NCBI RefSeq assembly: GCF_900116665.1
Contig: NZ_FPBK01000010.1
Coordinates: forward strand, 1-64,000
Length of the DNA: 64,000 nucleotides
From: Pustulibacterium marinum
GTDB lineage: Bacteria; Bacteroidota; Bacteroidia; Flavobacteriales; Flavobacteriaceae
Direction: 5' to 3'
A model generated the notes under the pieces. It worked only from the letters and a program-made list of their open reading frames with translations, was not told the origin of the DNA and searched no databases. Within the stretch, counting starts at the first letter, position 1. Every line of letters starts with the position of its first letter. Shown here piece after piece: positions 44,726 to 53,692 of this stretch. The translations under genes were made by a program, and so were the position numbers.

Positions 44726-47185
44726 ATGACGGATCAGGATATAGAAATTCAAAACGATAATAGCGGTTCCTTTTTTGATGTCAAGGGGTTTTTTCTACGC
44801 CTTTTACGTTATTGGTATTTAGTCTTTTTTAGTTTGATAATAGCATTTGGTTATGCTTATTATGTAAATCTTAAAACAGAGCGTCTATACAAGCTAGATA
44901 CCTTGATCTCTATAAAGGAAGAGCAAAATCCACTTTTTACAACAGGGATGAGTTTAACCTTTAATTGGGGAGGAGCTAGTGATAAGGTAGAGACTGTTAG
45001 AACTACTTTGAAATCTAGAAAACACAATGAAAAGGTAATATCAATTATTCAAAGCTATATCCACTATATGGAACAGGGAAGGTTTCGATTAGAGGATATT
45101 CATAAAAAAGCTCCATTTTTAGCAGAGATTGATGAGAGTGAATCTCAGTTACTTCAAATTCCAATAAAAATAACAATTAAGGGAGATAAAGATTATGAGC
45201 TTTCTTATGTCTTGGAAGAAGATCAAAACCCTAAGGGAATTAGATATGCCGATGAAGATGTAAATGAATTAAAAATACCTAGATCATTTAAAAGAGTTTA
45301 TGAGTTTGGAGAAATAGTTAGGGAGCCTTTTTTTCATGGTAAGATATTAAGAAAAATAGATGCTGGAGTAAGTGAAGAATCAGTTTATTTCTTAAAGTTT
45401 ACTTCTATAACTGAAGAAGTGAACAAGTTTAAGAACCTTGATGTTGAATTAGAAGTGAAGGGAGCTTCAATGTTACGATTGAAACTAATAGGAGCAAATC
45501 GTGATATTTTAGCGGACTTTTTAAATACAACAGTTCAAGTATTAAGTAAGGACCAATTAGATCAGAAAAATTTATTTGCGGCAAATACTCTAGCTTTCAT
45601 TCAGCAACAATTAGAAGGAGTTTCAGATTCTCTAAAGGTTCATGAGAAATTGTTGAGAGATTTTCGAAGAAAGAATCAGGTTTTTGATTTAGAGAGTAAA
45701 GGAGATGAGATCAATGCTCAAATGCAAGAATTAGAAGCAGAGGAAAGATTGATAGCATCCAAAAAATCATATTTAAAACTTTTAAAAGATTATTTAGTAA
45801 GCAAAACGGATTATTCTGATTTGCCCGCACCTGGTTCTACAGGAATAGAAGATCCTAATATTCTTTTAAATGTTTCTCAGATTGTTCAGCTTTCGATTGA
45901 AAGAGCTGCTAAAAGTGTAAAAGTAAAAGATCCAGTTTTTTATCTACAAATAGATAACCAGATAGAAGCTTTAAAAAATGTGTTGTTAGAAAATATTATA
46001 TCTGCAAATGCTAAACTTGATATTGATTTAGCATCAGTTAGTTCTAGAATAAACAGGTTACAATTTGAGTTTAACAAATTGCCTTTAGAGGAACAACAAT
46101 TATATGCTATCAAAAGGCGTTACGATCTAAATCAGGCAAGTTATAATATGTTGTTAGAGAAGCAAAACGAAGCTTTGTTAGTCAAAGCAGCCAATGTTTC
46201 TGATGTAAAAGTTATAGATGCAGCCAAAAATCTGAGTCAGGGGGCATTAACCCCAAATAGTTCAAAAAACTATTTGGTAGCACTTGTTGCAGGAATGCTT
46301 TTTCCTTTACTTATAATTTTTGTGGTAACGCTGTTAGATTCAAAAATTCATGGGCCACAAGAAGTAGAACGTTTGGCATCTGTTCCAATGCTAGGTATGG
46401 TGGGGCACAGTAATTCAAGAACAAATCTTGCTGTTTTCGAGAAAAATAAATCAGCAGTTTCAGAATCTTTTCGAGCGATTCGATCAAGTCTTCAATTCTT
46501 TTTCAAGCGAAATCAAGACGGCAACAATGTTCATACAGTAATGGTAACATCTTCAATTAGTGGAGAAGGTAAAACTTTCTTTTCTATTAATTTGGCTTCA
46601 GTATTTTCGCTTAGTGGCAAGAAAACTGTTCTAGTAGGATTCGATTTAAGGAAACCTAAAATTTTTGGAGATTTTGATCTTAAGAATGATCAGGGAGTTG
46701 TAAATTATCTTATAGGTCAGAAAGAGTTGTCGGAAGTTGTTGAGTATTCGGGATATGAAAATTTAGATATTATTACTTCAGGACCAATTCCTCCTAACCC
46801 TTCAGAATTATTGATAGGAGATAGAATGGATGAAATGATTGCAGAACTGAAGGAAAAATATGATGTAATTATCATGGATACTGCTCCGCTAGGTCTAGTT
46901 GCTGATGCTTTAGAGCTAACAAAATATGCCGATATTACAGCTTTTATAGTGAGGCAAAACTATACGAAAAAAGAAATGCTTGATCTCATTCAACAGCGAA
47001 AGCAAAAAGGAGAGCTTAGGAATGTAGGGGTAGTTTTGAATGATTATTCAAACAAGTCTCGCTATGGATACGGTTATGGCTATGGATACGGCTATGGTTA
47101 TGGTAATTATGGAAATGGTTACCATGATGAATATAAAAAATCTGGATTTTTTACTAAATTGAAGAAACGATTTAAAAAATCTTAA
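44726..47185 (+). CDS. BY-kinase / polysaccharide co-polymerase (Wzc-like)
   Basis: The 819-residue inner-membrane protein combines a chain-length (Wzz-type) periplasmic domain between two spans (about residues 30-50 and 520-540, with a coiled coil near 290-360) and a C-terminal tyrosine kinase. The kinase has Walker A SGEGKTFFS (K616), Walker A-prime VLVGFDLRKPKIF and Walker B VIIMDTAPLGLVAD. The tail holds a run of seven Tyr-Gly pairs (residues 780-793) and three more tyrosines at 795, 799 and 803, the expected autophosphorylation cluster. Wzc-type proteins control export and length through phosphorylation and docking to Wza. Confidence 0.93.
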   Translation: MTDQDIEIQNDNSGSFFDVKGFFLRLLRYWYLVFFSLIIAFGYAYYVNLKTERLYKLDTLISIKEEQNPLFTTGMSLTFNWGGASDKVETVRTTLKSRKHNEKVISIIQSYIHYMEQGRFRLEDIHKKAPFLAEIDESESQLLQIPIKITIKGDKDYELSYVLEEDQNPKGIRYADEDVNELKIPRSFKRVYEFGEIVREPFFHGKILRKIDAGVSEESVYFLKFTSITEEVNKFKNLDVELEVKGASMLRLKLIGANRDILADFLNTTVQVLSKDQLDQKNLFAANTLAFIQQQLEGVSDSLKVHEKLLRDFRRKNQVFDLESKGDEINAQMQELEAEERLIASKKSYLKLLKDYLVSKTDYSDLPAPGSTGIEDPNILLNVSQIVQLSIERAAKSVKVKDPVFYLQIDNQIEALKNVLLENIISANAKLDIDLASVSSRINRLQFEFNKLPLEEQQLYAIKRRYDLNQASYNMLLEKQNEALLVKAANVSDVKVIDAAKNLSQGALTPNSSKNYLVALVAGMLFPLLIIFVVTLLDSKIHGPQEVERLASVPMLGMVGHSNSRTNLAVFEKNKSAVSESFRAIRSSLQFFFKRNQDGNNVHTVMVTSSISGEGKTFFSINLASVFSLSGKKTVLVGFDLRKPKIFGDFDLKNDQGVVNYLIGQKELSEVVEYSGYENLDIITSGPIPPNPSELLIGDRMDEMIAELKEKYDVIIMDTAPLGLVADALELTKYADITAFIVRQNYTKKEMLDLIQQRKQKGELRNVGVVLNDYSNKSRYGYGYGYGYGYGYGNYGNGYHDEYKKSGFFTKLKKRFKKS
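47063..47104 (+). repeat. Hexanucleotide repeat coding for the Tyr-Gly tail
   Basis: Seven in-frame copies of TAYGGN (42 bases) encode Tyr-Gly seven times in the BY-kinase tail. Copies differ only at third codon positions. Confidence 0.85.
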
Positions 47186-47205
47186 ATATTTTGATTTTTT
47201 GAAAA

Positions 47206-47766
47206 ATGACAGTAAAACGTATATTTGATATTGTTTTAAGCATTGTTTTGGTAATATTCTTTTTAGTTCCCTTACTGGTCATTTCTCTAATGGTGTTTCT
47301 CACCCAAAAGGAGAAAGTTTTCTTTTTTCAGAGTAGAGTAGGACAATATGAAAAAATATTTACAATTGTAAAGTTTTGTACTTTAAATGACAATAATGAA
47401 GTTACATTATTAGGGAAATTTCTCCGTAGTTCAAAATTTGATGAGTTACCACAACTTTTTAACGTGTTAAATGGAGATATGAGTATAGTAGGCCCTAGAC
47501 CTGATGTGCCCAATTGGATATTTAGTCATCTATCAAAGTCAGAGCGAAAAAAGATTTTTAGTGTAAAGCCTGGTATGACAAGTCCAGCGAGCATTAAATA
47601 TGTCAATGAAGAAAAATTATTGGAATCTATCAGTGATCCAGATATTTATTATCAAGACATTATTTGGCCAGAAAAAGTAAAAATGAATATTGATTATGCT
47701 ATGAATGTAAGTTTAAAAACAGATTTGCATATACTTTTAAAAACGTTCAAACTGATTTTTAATTAA
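47206..47766 (+). CDS. Initiating sugar-phosphate transferase (small, PglC-like)
   Basis: The 186-residue protein has one N-terminal membrane segment (IFDIVLSIVLVIFFLVPLLVI) followed by the bacterial sugar transferase domain. The family's catalytic Asp-Glu dyad is visible in SSKFDELPQLFNVLNGDMS, followed by IVGPRPD. Enzymes of this family move a sugar phosphate from UDP-sugar to undecaprenyl phosphate, the first step of repeat-unit synthesis. The size matches monotopic PglC-type enzymes rather than the long WbaP/WcaJ forms. The N-terminal part lacks the usual FKxRxMxxDAD-like sequence, reading FTIVKFCTLND instead. Placed 20 bases after the BY-kinase. Confidence 0.9.
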   Translation: MTVKRIFDIVLSIVLVIFFLVPLLVISLMVFLTQKEKVFFFQSRVGQYEKIFTIVKFCTLNDNNEVTLLGKFLRSSKFDELPQLFNVLNGDMSIVGPRPDVPNWIFSHLSKSERKKIFSVKPGMTSPASIKYVNEEKLLESISDPDIYYQDIIWPEKVKMNIDYAMNVSLKTDLHILLKTFKLIFN

Positions 47767-47772
47767 ATAGAG

Positions 47773-48630
47773 GTGGAAGAGCAAAAGTGGTTATATGAAA
47801 TATCTCCTAAAAAAGGACTTTTAGAGTTTAATTTCAAAGAAATTTGGCGCTATAGAGATTTGCTATTTTTGTTTGTGAAAAGGGATATCGTTACAGTTTA
47901 TAAGCAAACGATATTAGGTCCATTATGGTATTTAATACAACCTTTGTTTACATCAATTATATATACTTTGATTTTCAACAGTGTAGCCGGAATTAAAACC
48001 GGAGCTGTACCTGCTTTTCTATTTAATTTGGCAGGAGTTTCTTTATGGAATTATTATAAAGAATGCTTAACAGCCACATCGACAACATTTACTACCAATC
48101 AAAATTTATTTAGTAAAGTTTATTTTCCTAGGGTGGTAATGCCTTTATCTACAGTAATTTCAAACCTTTTAAAATATGGGATTCAACTTTTAATTTTCAT
48201 TGTATTCTATCTTTATTTTGTTTTTGCGGAGGATTATCTGGTAGCTATAAATTCAAATATGATTTATTTTCCTATCCTGATTGTAGAAATGGCTTTGTTA
48301 GGACTTGGTTTAGGAATGATTTTATCATCTATGACCACTAAATATAGGGATGTTTCGTTCCTTGTTACATTTGGAGTTCAGCTTCTAATGTATGTTTCTG
48401 CTGTAATGTATCCTATTGCAGAGATTTCTAAAAAGGTTCCAGAATATGCTTGGTTGGTAACTTATAATCCTTTAGCATTGATTATTGAATCGTTTAGAAA
48501 TATGGTTTTTGGAACAACAATAGCTAATTTTGATGGTATTTGGTATTCTTTGGTAATTTCTATAGTGACTTTTCTAGCTGGTCTGGCTATTTTTAATAGA
48601 ACCGAAAAGAATTTTATCGATACAGTTTAG
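47773..48630 (+). CDS. Polysaccharide ABC exporter permease (Wzm-like)
   Basis: The 285-residue protein has about six membrane spans and the ABC-2 type pattern. The N-terminal FVKRDIVTVYKQTILGPLW motif precedes the first span and is typical of polysaccharide exporters (KpsM/Wzm). The start is GTG 47773; no ATG fits. It lies 6 bases after the sugar transferase and is followed by its ATPase. It should move the lipid-linked chain from the cytosol to the periplasm. Confidence 0.92.
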   Translation: MEEQKWLYEISPKKGLLEFNFKEIWRYRDLLFLFVKRDIVTVYKQTILGPLWYLIQPLFTSIIYTLIFNSVAGIKTGAVPAFLFNLAGVSLWNYYKECLTATSTTFTTNQNLFSKVYFPRVVMPLSTVISNLLKYGIQLLIFIVFYLYFVFAEDYLVAINSNMIYFPILIVEMALLGLGLGMILSSMTTKYRDVSFLVTFGVQLLMYVSAVMYPIAEISKKVPEYAWLVTYNPLALIIESFRNMVFGTTIANFDGIWYSLVISIVTFLAGLAIFNRTEKNFIDTV

Positions 48631-48656
48631 AAATTTAATGTATAAAGACATTTTTA

Positions 48657-49940
48657 ATGAGTGTTATTTTAAAGGCTGAAAATATTTCAAAACAGTACAG
48701 ATTAGGTGTAGTCGGTACCGGTACTTTGAGTCACGATCTAAACCGTTGGTGGCACACTGTTCGCGGTAAAGAAGATCCTTATCTTAAAATAGGTGAAAGT
48801 AACGATAGAAGTTCCAAAGGAAACAGTGATTATGTTTGGGCTTTGCGTGACATTAATTTTGAAGTACAAAAAGGTGAGGTTTTAGGAATTATAGGTAAGA
48901 ATGGAGCAGGAAAATCAACCTTACTTAAAATTCTTTCAAGAGTTACTACACCAACCACTGGAAGTATCAAAACTGCTGGCCGTATTGCTTCGTTATTGGA
49001 AGTAGGCACGGGCTTTCATCCTGAGTTAACAGGGAGAGAGAATATATACTTAAATGGAACCATACTGGGTATGACCAAGGCTGAAGTAGCATTTAAGTTG
49101 GATGAGATTATTGCTTTTAGTGGTTGCGAACGTTATGTAGATACTCCTGTAAAACGATATTCTTCAGGGATGAAAGTACGTTTAGCCTTTGCGGTAGCAG
49201 CACACTTAGAACCTGAAATATTAGTTGTGGATGAAGTATTGGCAGTAGGAGATGCTGAGTTTCAAAAGAAAGCTATTGGTAAAATGCAAGACATCTCCAA
49301 AGGAGAAGGACGTACCGTATTGTTTGTAAGCCATAATATGGAGTCTATACAGCAATTGTGTACAAGGTGTGTTGTAATGGCAAATGGAGGTTTGCAATAT
49401 GAAGGAGATGTACAAAGTGCTATAGAGCAATATTTAGATATTTATGGTAGTGGAACACTTGAACTTTCTTTTCCTATCAAGGGAAAAGGTATCTGTTTGA
49501 ATGACTTCAAGATACTTTCTAAAGAAAACATTTTGTCATCTAGCATAGCAAATTTAGTTTTAGGAAATGCGTATCAGTTTTCTTTACAATTGACTAGCTT
49601 AGAGTTTGATAAACTTCTGAATATTCGTTTTCAAATATTTGATAAGCGTAATAGTTTGGTCACTACTCTAAATACATATCACATGAACGCTAATTTTTCA
49701 GTACAGCCTGATGTGAAGATGACTGTTCTGTGTGAGATAGAAAAACTTTCCATAGCTCCTGGAGATTATGTCTTAGGTATAGAAATATTAGATTTACATG
49801 ATAAAAAAGTTTTATATAGTAATGAGACTTTTTATCCCTTCTCTGTTGTAAATGGAGATTTTTATGGATTTGGTAAATTGCCGTCAGCTAAAAATATGGG
49901 GGCTTTTTCTATGGATTTTAATTGGAAGGTTATATCATGA
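48657..49940 (+). CDS. Polysaccharide ABC exporter ATPase with C-terminal domain (Wzt-like)
   Basis: The 427-residue protein has an ABC domain (Walker A GKNGAGKSTLLKILS near residue 85, signature YSSGMKVRLAFAVAA near 165, Walker B EILVVDEVLAVGDAEF). After about residue 265 comes an extra 160-residue beta-rich domain (GKGICLNDFKILSKEN...VVNGDFYGFG). In Wzt proteins such a domain recognises the finished glycan end. An insert near residues 25-60 (DLNRWWHTVRGKEDPYLKIG) is common in this subfamily. It overlaps the sulfotransferase gene by four bases (ATGA). Confidence 0.93.
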   Translation: MSVILKAENISKQYRLGVVGTGTLSHDLNRWWHTVRGKEDPYLKIGESNDRSSKGNSDYVWALRDINFEVQKGEVLGIIGKNGAGKSTLLKILSRVTTPTTGSIKTAGRIASLLEVGTGFHPELTGRENIYLNGTILGMTKAEVAFKLDEIIAFSGCERYVDTPVKRYSSGMKVRLAFAVAAHLEPEILVVDEVLAVGDAEFQKKAIGKMQDISKGEGRTVLFVSHNMESIQQLCTRCVVMANGGLQYEGDVQSAIEQYLDIYGSGTLELSFPIKGKGICLNDFKILSKENILSSSIANLVLGNAYQFSLQLTSLEFDKLLNIRFQIFDKRNSLVTTLNTYHMNANFSVQPDVKMTVLCEIEKLSIAPGDYVLGIEILDLHDKKVLYSNETFYPFSVVNGDFYGFGKLPSAKNMGAFSMDFNWKVIS

Positions 49941-50626
49941 TTTCACACGAGCATAAATGTATTTTTATACATATTCCCAAGTGTGCGGGAAGTAGTATTT
50001 TTAACTATTTTATAGATAGAAAAACTCATGATGTTTCATGGAAAAAGCCAAATTATGAAGTTTTATATGGGTGGTGTCCTAAGCGTAAAATTCATTTACA
50101 GCATGCAACTGCAAAGCAATTGATAGAGACAGAGTTGATATCTGAAGCACATTGGAAGGAGTATTTTAAATTTACGTTTGTAAGAAACCCATGGGATAGA
50201 GCTTATTCTGATTATTTGTGGATTCAGAAAGATACAGGAGCAAAAGGTAGTTTTAAAGACTTTATATTAAAGCAAAAGGGTTTTAAAAAAGTGCTAATGG
50301 ATAATTCTGAGATGTCTTACAGAGGAGATCATACAATTTTACAAACTGATTTTTTTGATAACGAAGGTCTGTGTCAAATGGATTTTGTGGGAAGGTTTGA
50401 GAATTTGCAAACTGATTTTTCAAGAGTAATTAATGAACTTGATCTGGAAGCTTCATTTTCTCAACATGAAAAACGAAATGTACAGCGAAAAATGCATTAT
50501 TCGGAATTTTATACAGGTTCTAAAAAGAGGCTTGTAGAAGAGGCGTATAAAGAAGATATAACATTGTTAGGGTATCATTTTAAAGATAGAAAAAAGGGAA
50601 TTCAAAAAATTAAAAAAATTCTGTGA
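49937..50626 (+). CDS. Sulfotransferase-family protein
   Basis: The 229-residue protein (ATG 49937 overlapping the upstream stop; a TTG five codons earlier is less likely) carries both PAPS-binding signatures. The 5'-phosphosulfate loop is HIPKCAGSSIFNYF (residues about 12-25) and the 3'-phosphate site is FTFVRNPWDRAYSDYLW. Later VGRFENLQTDF is typical of the Sulfotransfer_2 group that acts on carbohydrates. It would move sulfate from PAPS to a sugar hydroxyl. Its place among glycosyltransferases suggests that the exported polysaccharide is sulfated. Confidence 0.88.
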   Translation: MISHEHKCIFIHIPKCAGSSIFNYFIDRKTHDVSWKKPNYEVLYGWCPKRKIHLQHATAKQLIETELISEAHWKEYFKFTFVRNPWDRAYSDYLWIQKDTGAKGSFKDFILKQKGFKKVLMDNSEMSYRGDHTILQTDFFDNEGLCQMDFVGRFENLQTDFSRVINELDLEASFSQHEKRNVQRKMHYSEFYTGSKKRLVEEAYKEDITLLGYHFKDRKKGIQKIKKIL

Positions 50627-51561
50627 GTAAGGTATATGTCATAATTGTAACATACAATGGAATGACGAATGATTGGATAGCTAAATCTTTAGATAGTATT
50701 AGAAATTCAAATCACCCGTTGCAAACTGTTGTGGTTGATAATTCATCAACAGATGAAACCGTAAGTTTTATTGAAAAGGAATATTCAGAAGTTATAGTTT
50801 TCCCACAGGATAAAAACTTAGGATTTGGTCAGGCTAATAATGTTGGAATGCGCTATGCATTGAGTAAAGAAGCGGATTATGTGTTTTTATTGAATCAGGA
50901 TGCGTACTTAGAACCTGAAACTATTTCATTACTTGTAGAAGCACACTATAACCATCCTGAATATGGAATCCTAAGTCCAATACATTTGAATGGGACCGGA
51001 GAAAAGCTAGACAGAAATTTCTCAGAATATGTTTCATACGACAAAAATAATTACTTTTATTCTGATGCAATTTTGAAACAACTTTCAGGAGTTTATAAAG
51101 TTCCATTTGTTAATGCCGCAGCTTGGTTAATTCCGAGGAGTACTTTGGAAGTTATTGGAGGGTTTGATCCTATTTTCTTTCATTATGGAGAGGACAATAA
51201 TTATTGTCAACGCGCACTATATCATAATTTGGAAATTGGTGTATTATCTAACTCTTATGTTTATCATGATAGAAAACGAACTGAACCAGATGAAGAATTA
51301 AAAAAAGATTTGATTTCTCTAAATAGATTAGAAGTGAGATATAAATCTCAGTATGCTAATATAAATTCTGAAATAGCATTTCATAAATTTGAAGTAAAGT
51401 TAAAATTTAGGAAAAAATCATTTTTGAAAAAAAGATTATTATTATTCTCTAAAAATAGATGGTATTGGAAAAAGGAGTTAGAGATGTTGAAACGAATTTC
51501 CCTTGAAATGGATCGAAGTAGAAAAATTAATTCCACTAAAGGAAGTCATTATCTTTACTAA
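50623..51561 (+). CDS. Glycosyltransferase family 2
   Basis: The 312-residue protein has a GT-A fold with VIIVTYNGMTNDWIAKSLDS, the nucleotide-binding VVDNSSTDETVSF, and LLNQDAYLEP in place of the DxD motif (the metal-binding Asp is retained as NQDAY). GGFDPIFFHYGEDNNYCQRA is the acceptor and catalytic region. This resembles rhamnosyltransferase-like GT2 enzymes. The start is GTG 50623, overlapping the preceding stop by four bases; no ATG fits. Sugar and linkage are unknown. Confidence 0.88.
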   Translation: MSKVYVIIVTYNGMTNDWIAKSLDSIRNSNHPLQTVVVDNSSTDETVSFIEKEYSEVIVFPQDKNLGFGQANNVGMRYALSKEADYVFLLNQDAYLEPETISLLVEAHYNHPEYGILSPIHLNGTGEKLDRNFSEYVSYDKNNYFYSDAILKQLSGVYKVPFVNAAAWLIPRSTLEVIGGFDPIFFHYGEDNNYCQRALYHNLEIGVLSNSYVYHDRKRTEPDEELKKDLISLNRLEVRYKSQYANINSEIAFHKFEVKLKFRKKSFLKKRLLLFSKNRWYWKKELEMLKRISLEMDRSRKINSTKGSHYLY

Positions 51562-51563
51562 AC

Positions 51564-52514
51564 TTGAAAGTGAACCAGATTACCATAATAATCCCTGTGT
51601 ATAACCGTGAGCAAATTATTTTAGATACGCTCCAAAGTATTTCAGCTCAAACATACTCAAATTGGGAATGTATTATTGTAGATGATGGTAGTACAGATAA
51701 AACCCTTGAAGTATTATTGCAATATCAACAAAAGGATGCAAGATTTAGAATTTTAAAAAGGCCTAGTGTTTATACAAAAGGAGCAAATGCCTGTAGAAAT
51801 TATGGATTTGAGGTAGCAAAAGGTAACTTTGTGAATTGGTTTGATAGTGATGACATTATGGAACCAACTTTTCTAGAGGAAAAAGTGAACCAATTTACAA
51901 GTCCAGTAAATGCTGTTGTTCACAGAAATAGATATTCTAATTACGAATTAACGAAGTTTAGAGAGAGTAAATTTAATTTCTCAGGAGATTTATTCTATAA
52001 TTATGCTTTAGAATCAATTGAGATTCAAACTTGTGGTTTTATGTGGAGAAAATCTTATTTAAAAGATTTTAAGTTGTTTGATGAAAATATTCAAAGATAT
52101 CAAGATAATGAATTTCATATTCGAATGCTTGCAGAGAGTAGTTTGAACCTGATTGTATTAGATAAAGTTCTTGCAACTGTTAGAAGCGGAGATGGCCATA
52201 AGAGTCAAATAAGTGCTAAAGTGAATCTATCTAAAGACAAATTGTTTGATGTATTTTATTATAGATATCAATGTTTGTTTTTAGCTATTAGTAAGCGAAT
52301 GAAATTAGATGATAATTTTTTTAGAACTATTTCTAAAAAAGCATTGTGGTCATTTTATGCAGCCTTACAATTTGAAAAGGATTTGAAACAGAGAAAAGTA
52401 GATTTTAATAGGTTTAAGGAAACGATATCTTTTGTTTTTAAACATGGTAAATTATCTTTAATTGATGTGATAAAATCTAAAGTGTACATCTTTAAGATTT
52501 TATTCATTAAGTAA
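51564..52514 (+). CDS. Glycosyltransferase family 2
   Basis: The 316-residue protein begins IIIPVYNREQIILDTLQSIS and has CIIVDDGSTDKTLEVL and NWFDSDDIMEPTFL (DSDD as the DxD-type metal site). No ATG fits the domain: TTG 51564 or GTG 51570 must serve as start. The C-terminal half is more basic and Asn/Lys-rich. Donor and acceptor are unknown. Confidence 0.87.
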   Translation: MKVNQITIIIPVYNREQIILDTLQSISAQTYSNWECIIVDDGSTDKTLEVLLQYQQKDARFRILKRPSVYTKGANACRNYGFEVAKGNFVNWFDSDDIMEPTFLEEKVNQFTSPVNAVVHRNRYSNYELTKFRESKFNFSGDLFYNYALESIEIQTCGFMWRKSYLKDFKLFDENIQRYQDNEFHIRMLAESSLNLIVLDKVLATVRSGDGHKSQISAKVNLSKDKLFDVFYYRYQCLFLAISKRMKLDDNFFRTISKKALWSFYAALQFEKDLKQRKVDFNRFKETISFVFKHGKLSLIDVIKSKVYIFKILFIK

Positions 52515-52534
52515 TTTTGGAATCAAACTAATTA

Positions 52535-53692
52535 ATGAAAATCCTTACCGTAGCTATACCAAATCATCATTTCTTTAAATGGATTGAACATTTAGAGCAC
52601 TCTGGGCATGAAGTGTTTTGGTTTGATATTACAGATGGAGGTGGAGTTGCAACTAGAATACAATGGGTGAAGCAGTTTAAAGGCTGGAAATTAAAATATG
52701 ATTATCCGTTTAGAACACGTATAAAGCGTACCTTTCCAAAACTATATAAAAGTATAGCAAAGCTAAATGAAAATAGCGTTTCTAGTCAGTTTTCAAAAGT
52801 TGTACAACGTATTCATCCCGATGTAATTCATTGTTTTGAAATGCAACTATCTGGACTACCTATTTTAGAGGTATTGCAACAGTATAAAAATATACCATTA
52901 ATCTATTCTTCTTGGGGTAGTGATATCTATGATTATAAGCGTTTAGGTGTTACAGATCATCAATTTTCTACTTTTTCAGCTAGGGTAGACTATTTAATTA
53001 CCGATTGTAAAAGAGATTATAAATTAGCAGCATCAAAAGGGTTTTCGGGAGTTTTTCTAGGTGTTTTTCCAGGTAACGGCGGTATTTGTATAAACTCAGA
53101 TGATATAGAGCCAATTGGTGTTAGAAAAACCATTATGATAAAGGGTTATGATGATGGTGTAGGTAAAGCAATACAAGTGTTGCAAGCCATTGAGTTGTTG
53201 CCAGAGGCAACTATAAAACAGTTTGATTTTATTATTTACAGTGCAGATAACATTGTTATTAAGTATATTGAAAACTCAAATTTTTTCAACGTAGAGAACA
53301 CCAAAGTATTGTCTAGATATAGTTTTGTGAAAAATGAATTGTTATTAGCTTATATGGGGCAATCTCTTATACATATAGGTAATAGCATTTCAGATGGAAT
53401 GCCAAATGCTTTGCTAGAAGCTATGGGTATGGGGGCTTTCCCTATACAATCTAATCCTGGGAATGTTACAGAAGAAGTTATTGAAGATGGAAAGAATGGG
53501 TTTTTAATTCAAAACCCTTTGGATGTAAAAGAAATAGCCGAACTCATTATGGAGAGTTTGTCTAATTCATCACTCCTAAAAAAAGCTATGAATTATAATA
53601 CTGCATTTATAGCAGAAAATTATAATAGAGAAACGTTACAACCTAAAATAGCATCATTATATCAAAATTTAATTAGTACTAATGAAAATTAG
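52535..53692 (+). CDS. Glycosyltransferase, GT-B fold (family 4-like)
   Basis: The 385-residue protein starts MKILTVAIPNHHFFKWIEHL and has the C-terminal donor-binding region SDGMPNALLEAMGMGAFPIQ followed by EVIEDGKNGFLI. It carries the E-x7-E-type spacing of GT4 (ALLEAMGMG). The mid-part PLIYSSWGSDIYDY is typical of retaining GT4 enzymes. It overlaps the next gene by 11 bases. Confidence 0.88.
   Translation: MKILTVAIPNHHFFKWIEHLEHSGHEVFWFDITDGGGVATRIQWVKQFKGWKLKYDYPFRTRIKRTFPKLYKSIAKLNENSVSSQFSKVVQRIHPDVIHCFEMQLSGLPILEVLQQYKNIPLIYSSWGSDIYDYKRLGVTDHQFSTFSARVDYLITDCKRDYKLAASKGFSGVFLGVFPGNGGICINSDDIEPIGVRKTIMIKGYDDGVGKAIQVLQAIELLPEATIKQFDFIIYSADNIVIKYIENSNFFNVENTKVLSRYSFVKNELLLAYMGQSLIHIGNSISDGMPNALLEAMGMGAFPIQSNPGNVTEEVIEDGKNGFLIQNPLDVKEIAELIMESLSNSSLLKKAMNYNTAFIAENYNRETLQPKIASLYQNLISTNEN

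Noticed and set aside
47063-47104. Hexamer array considered as a CRISPR-like or regulatory repeat
   Set aside because: It is in frame, differs only at third codon positions and encodes the expected Tyr-Gly tail.
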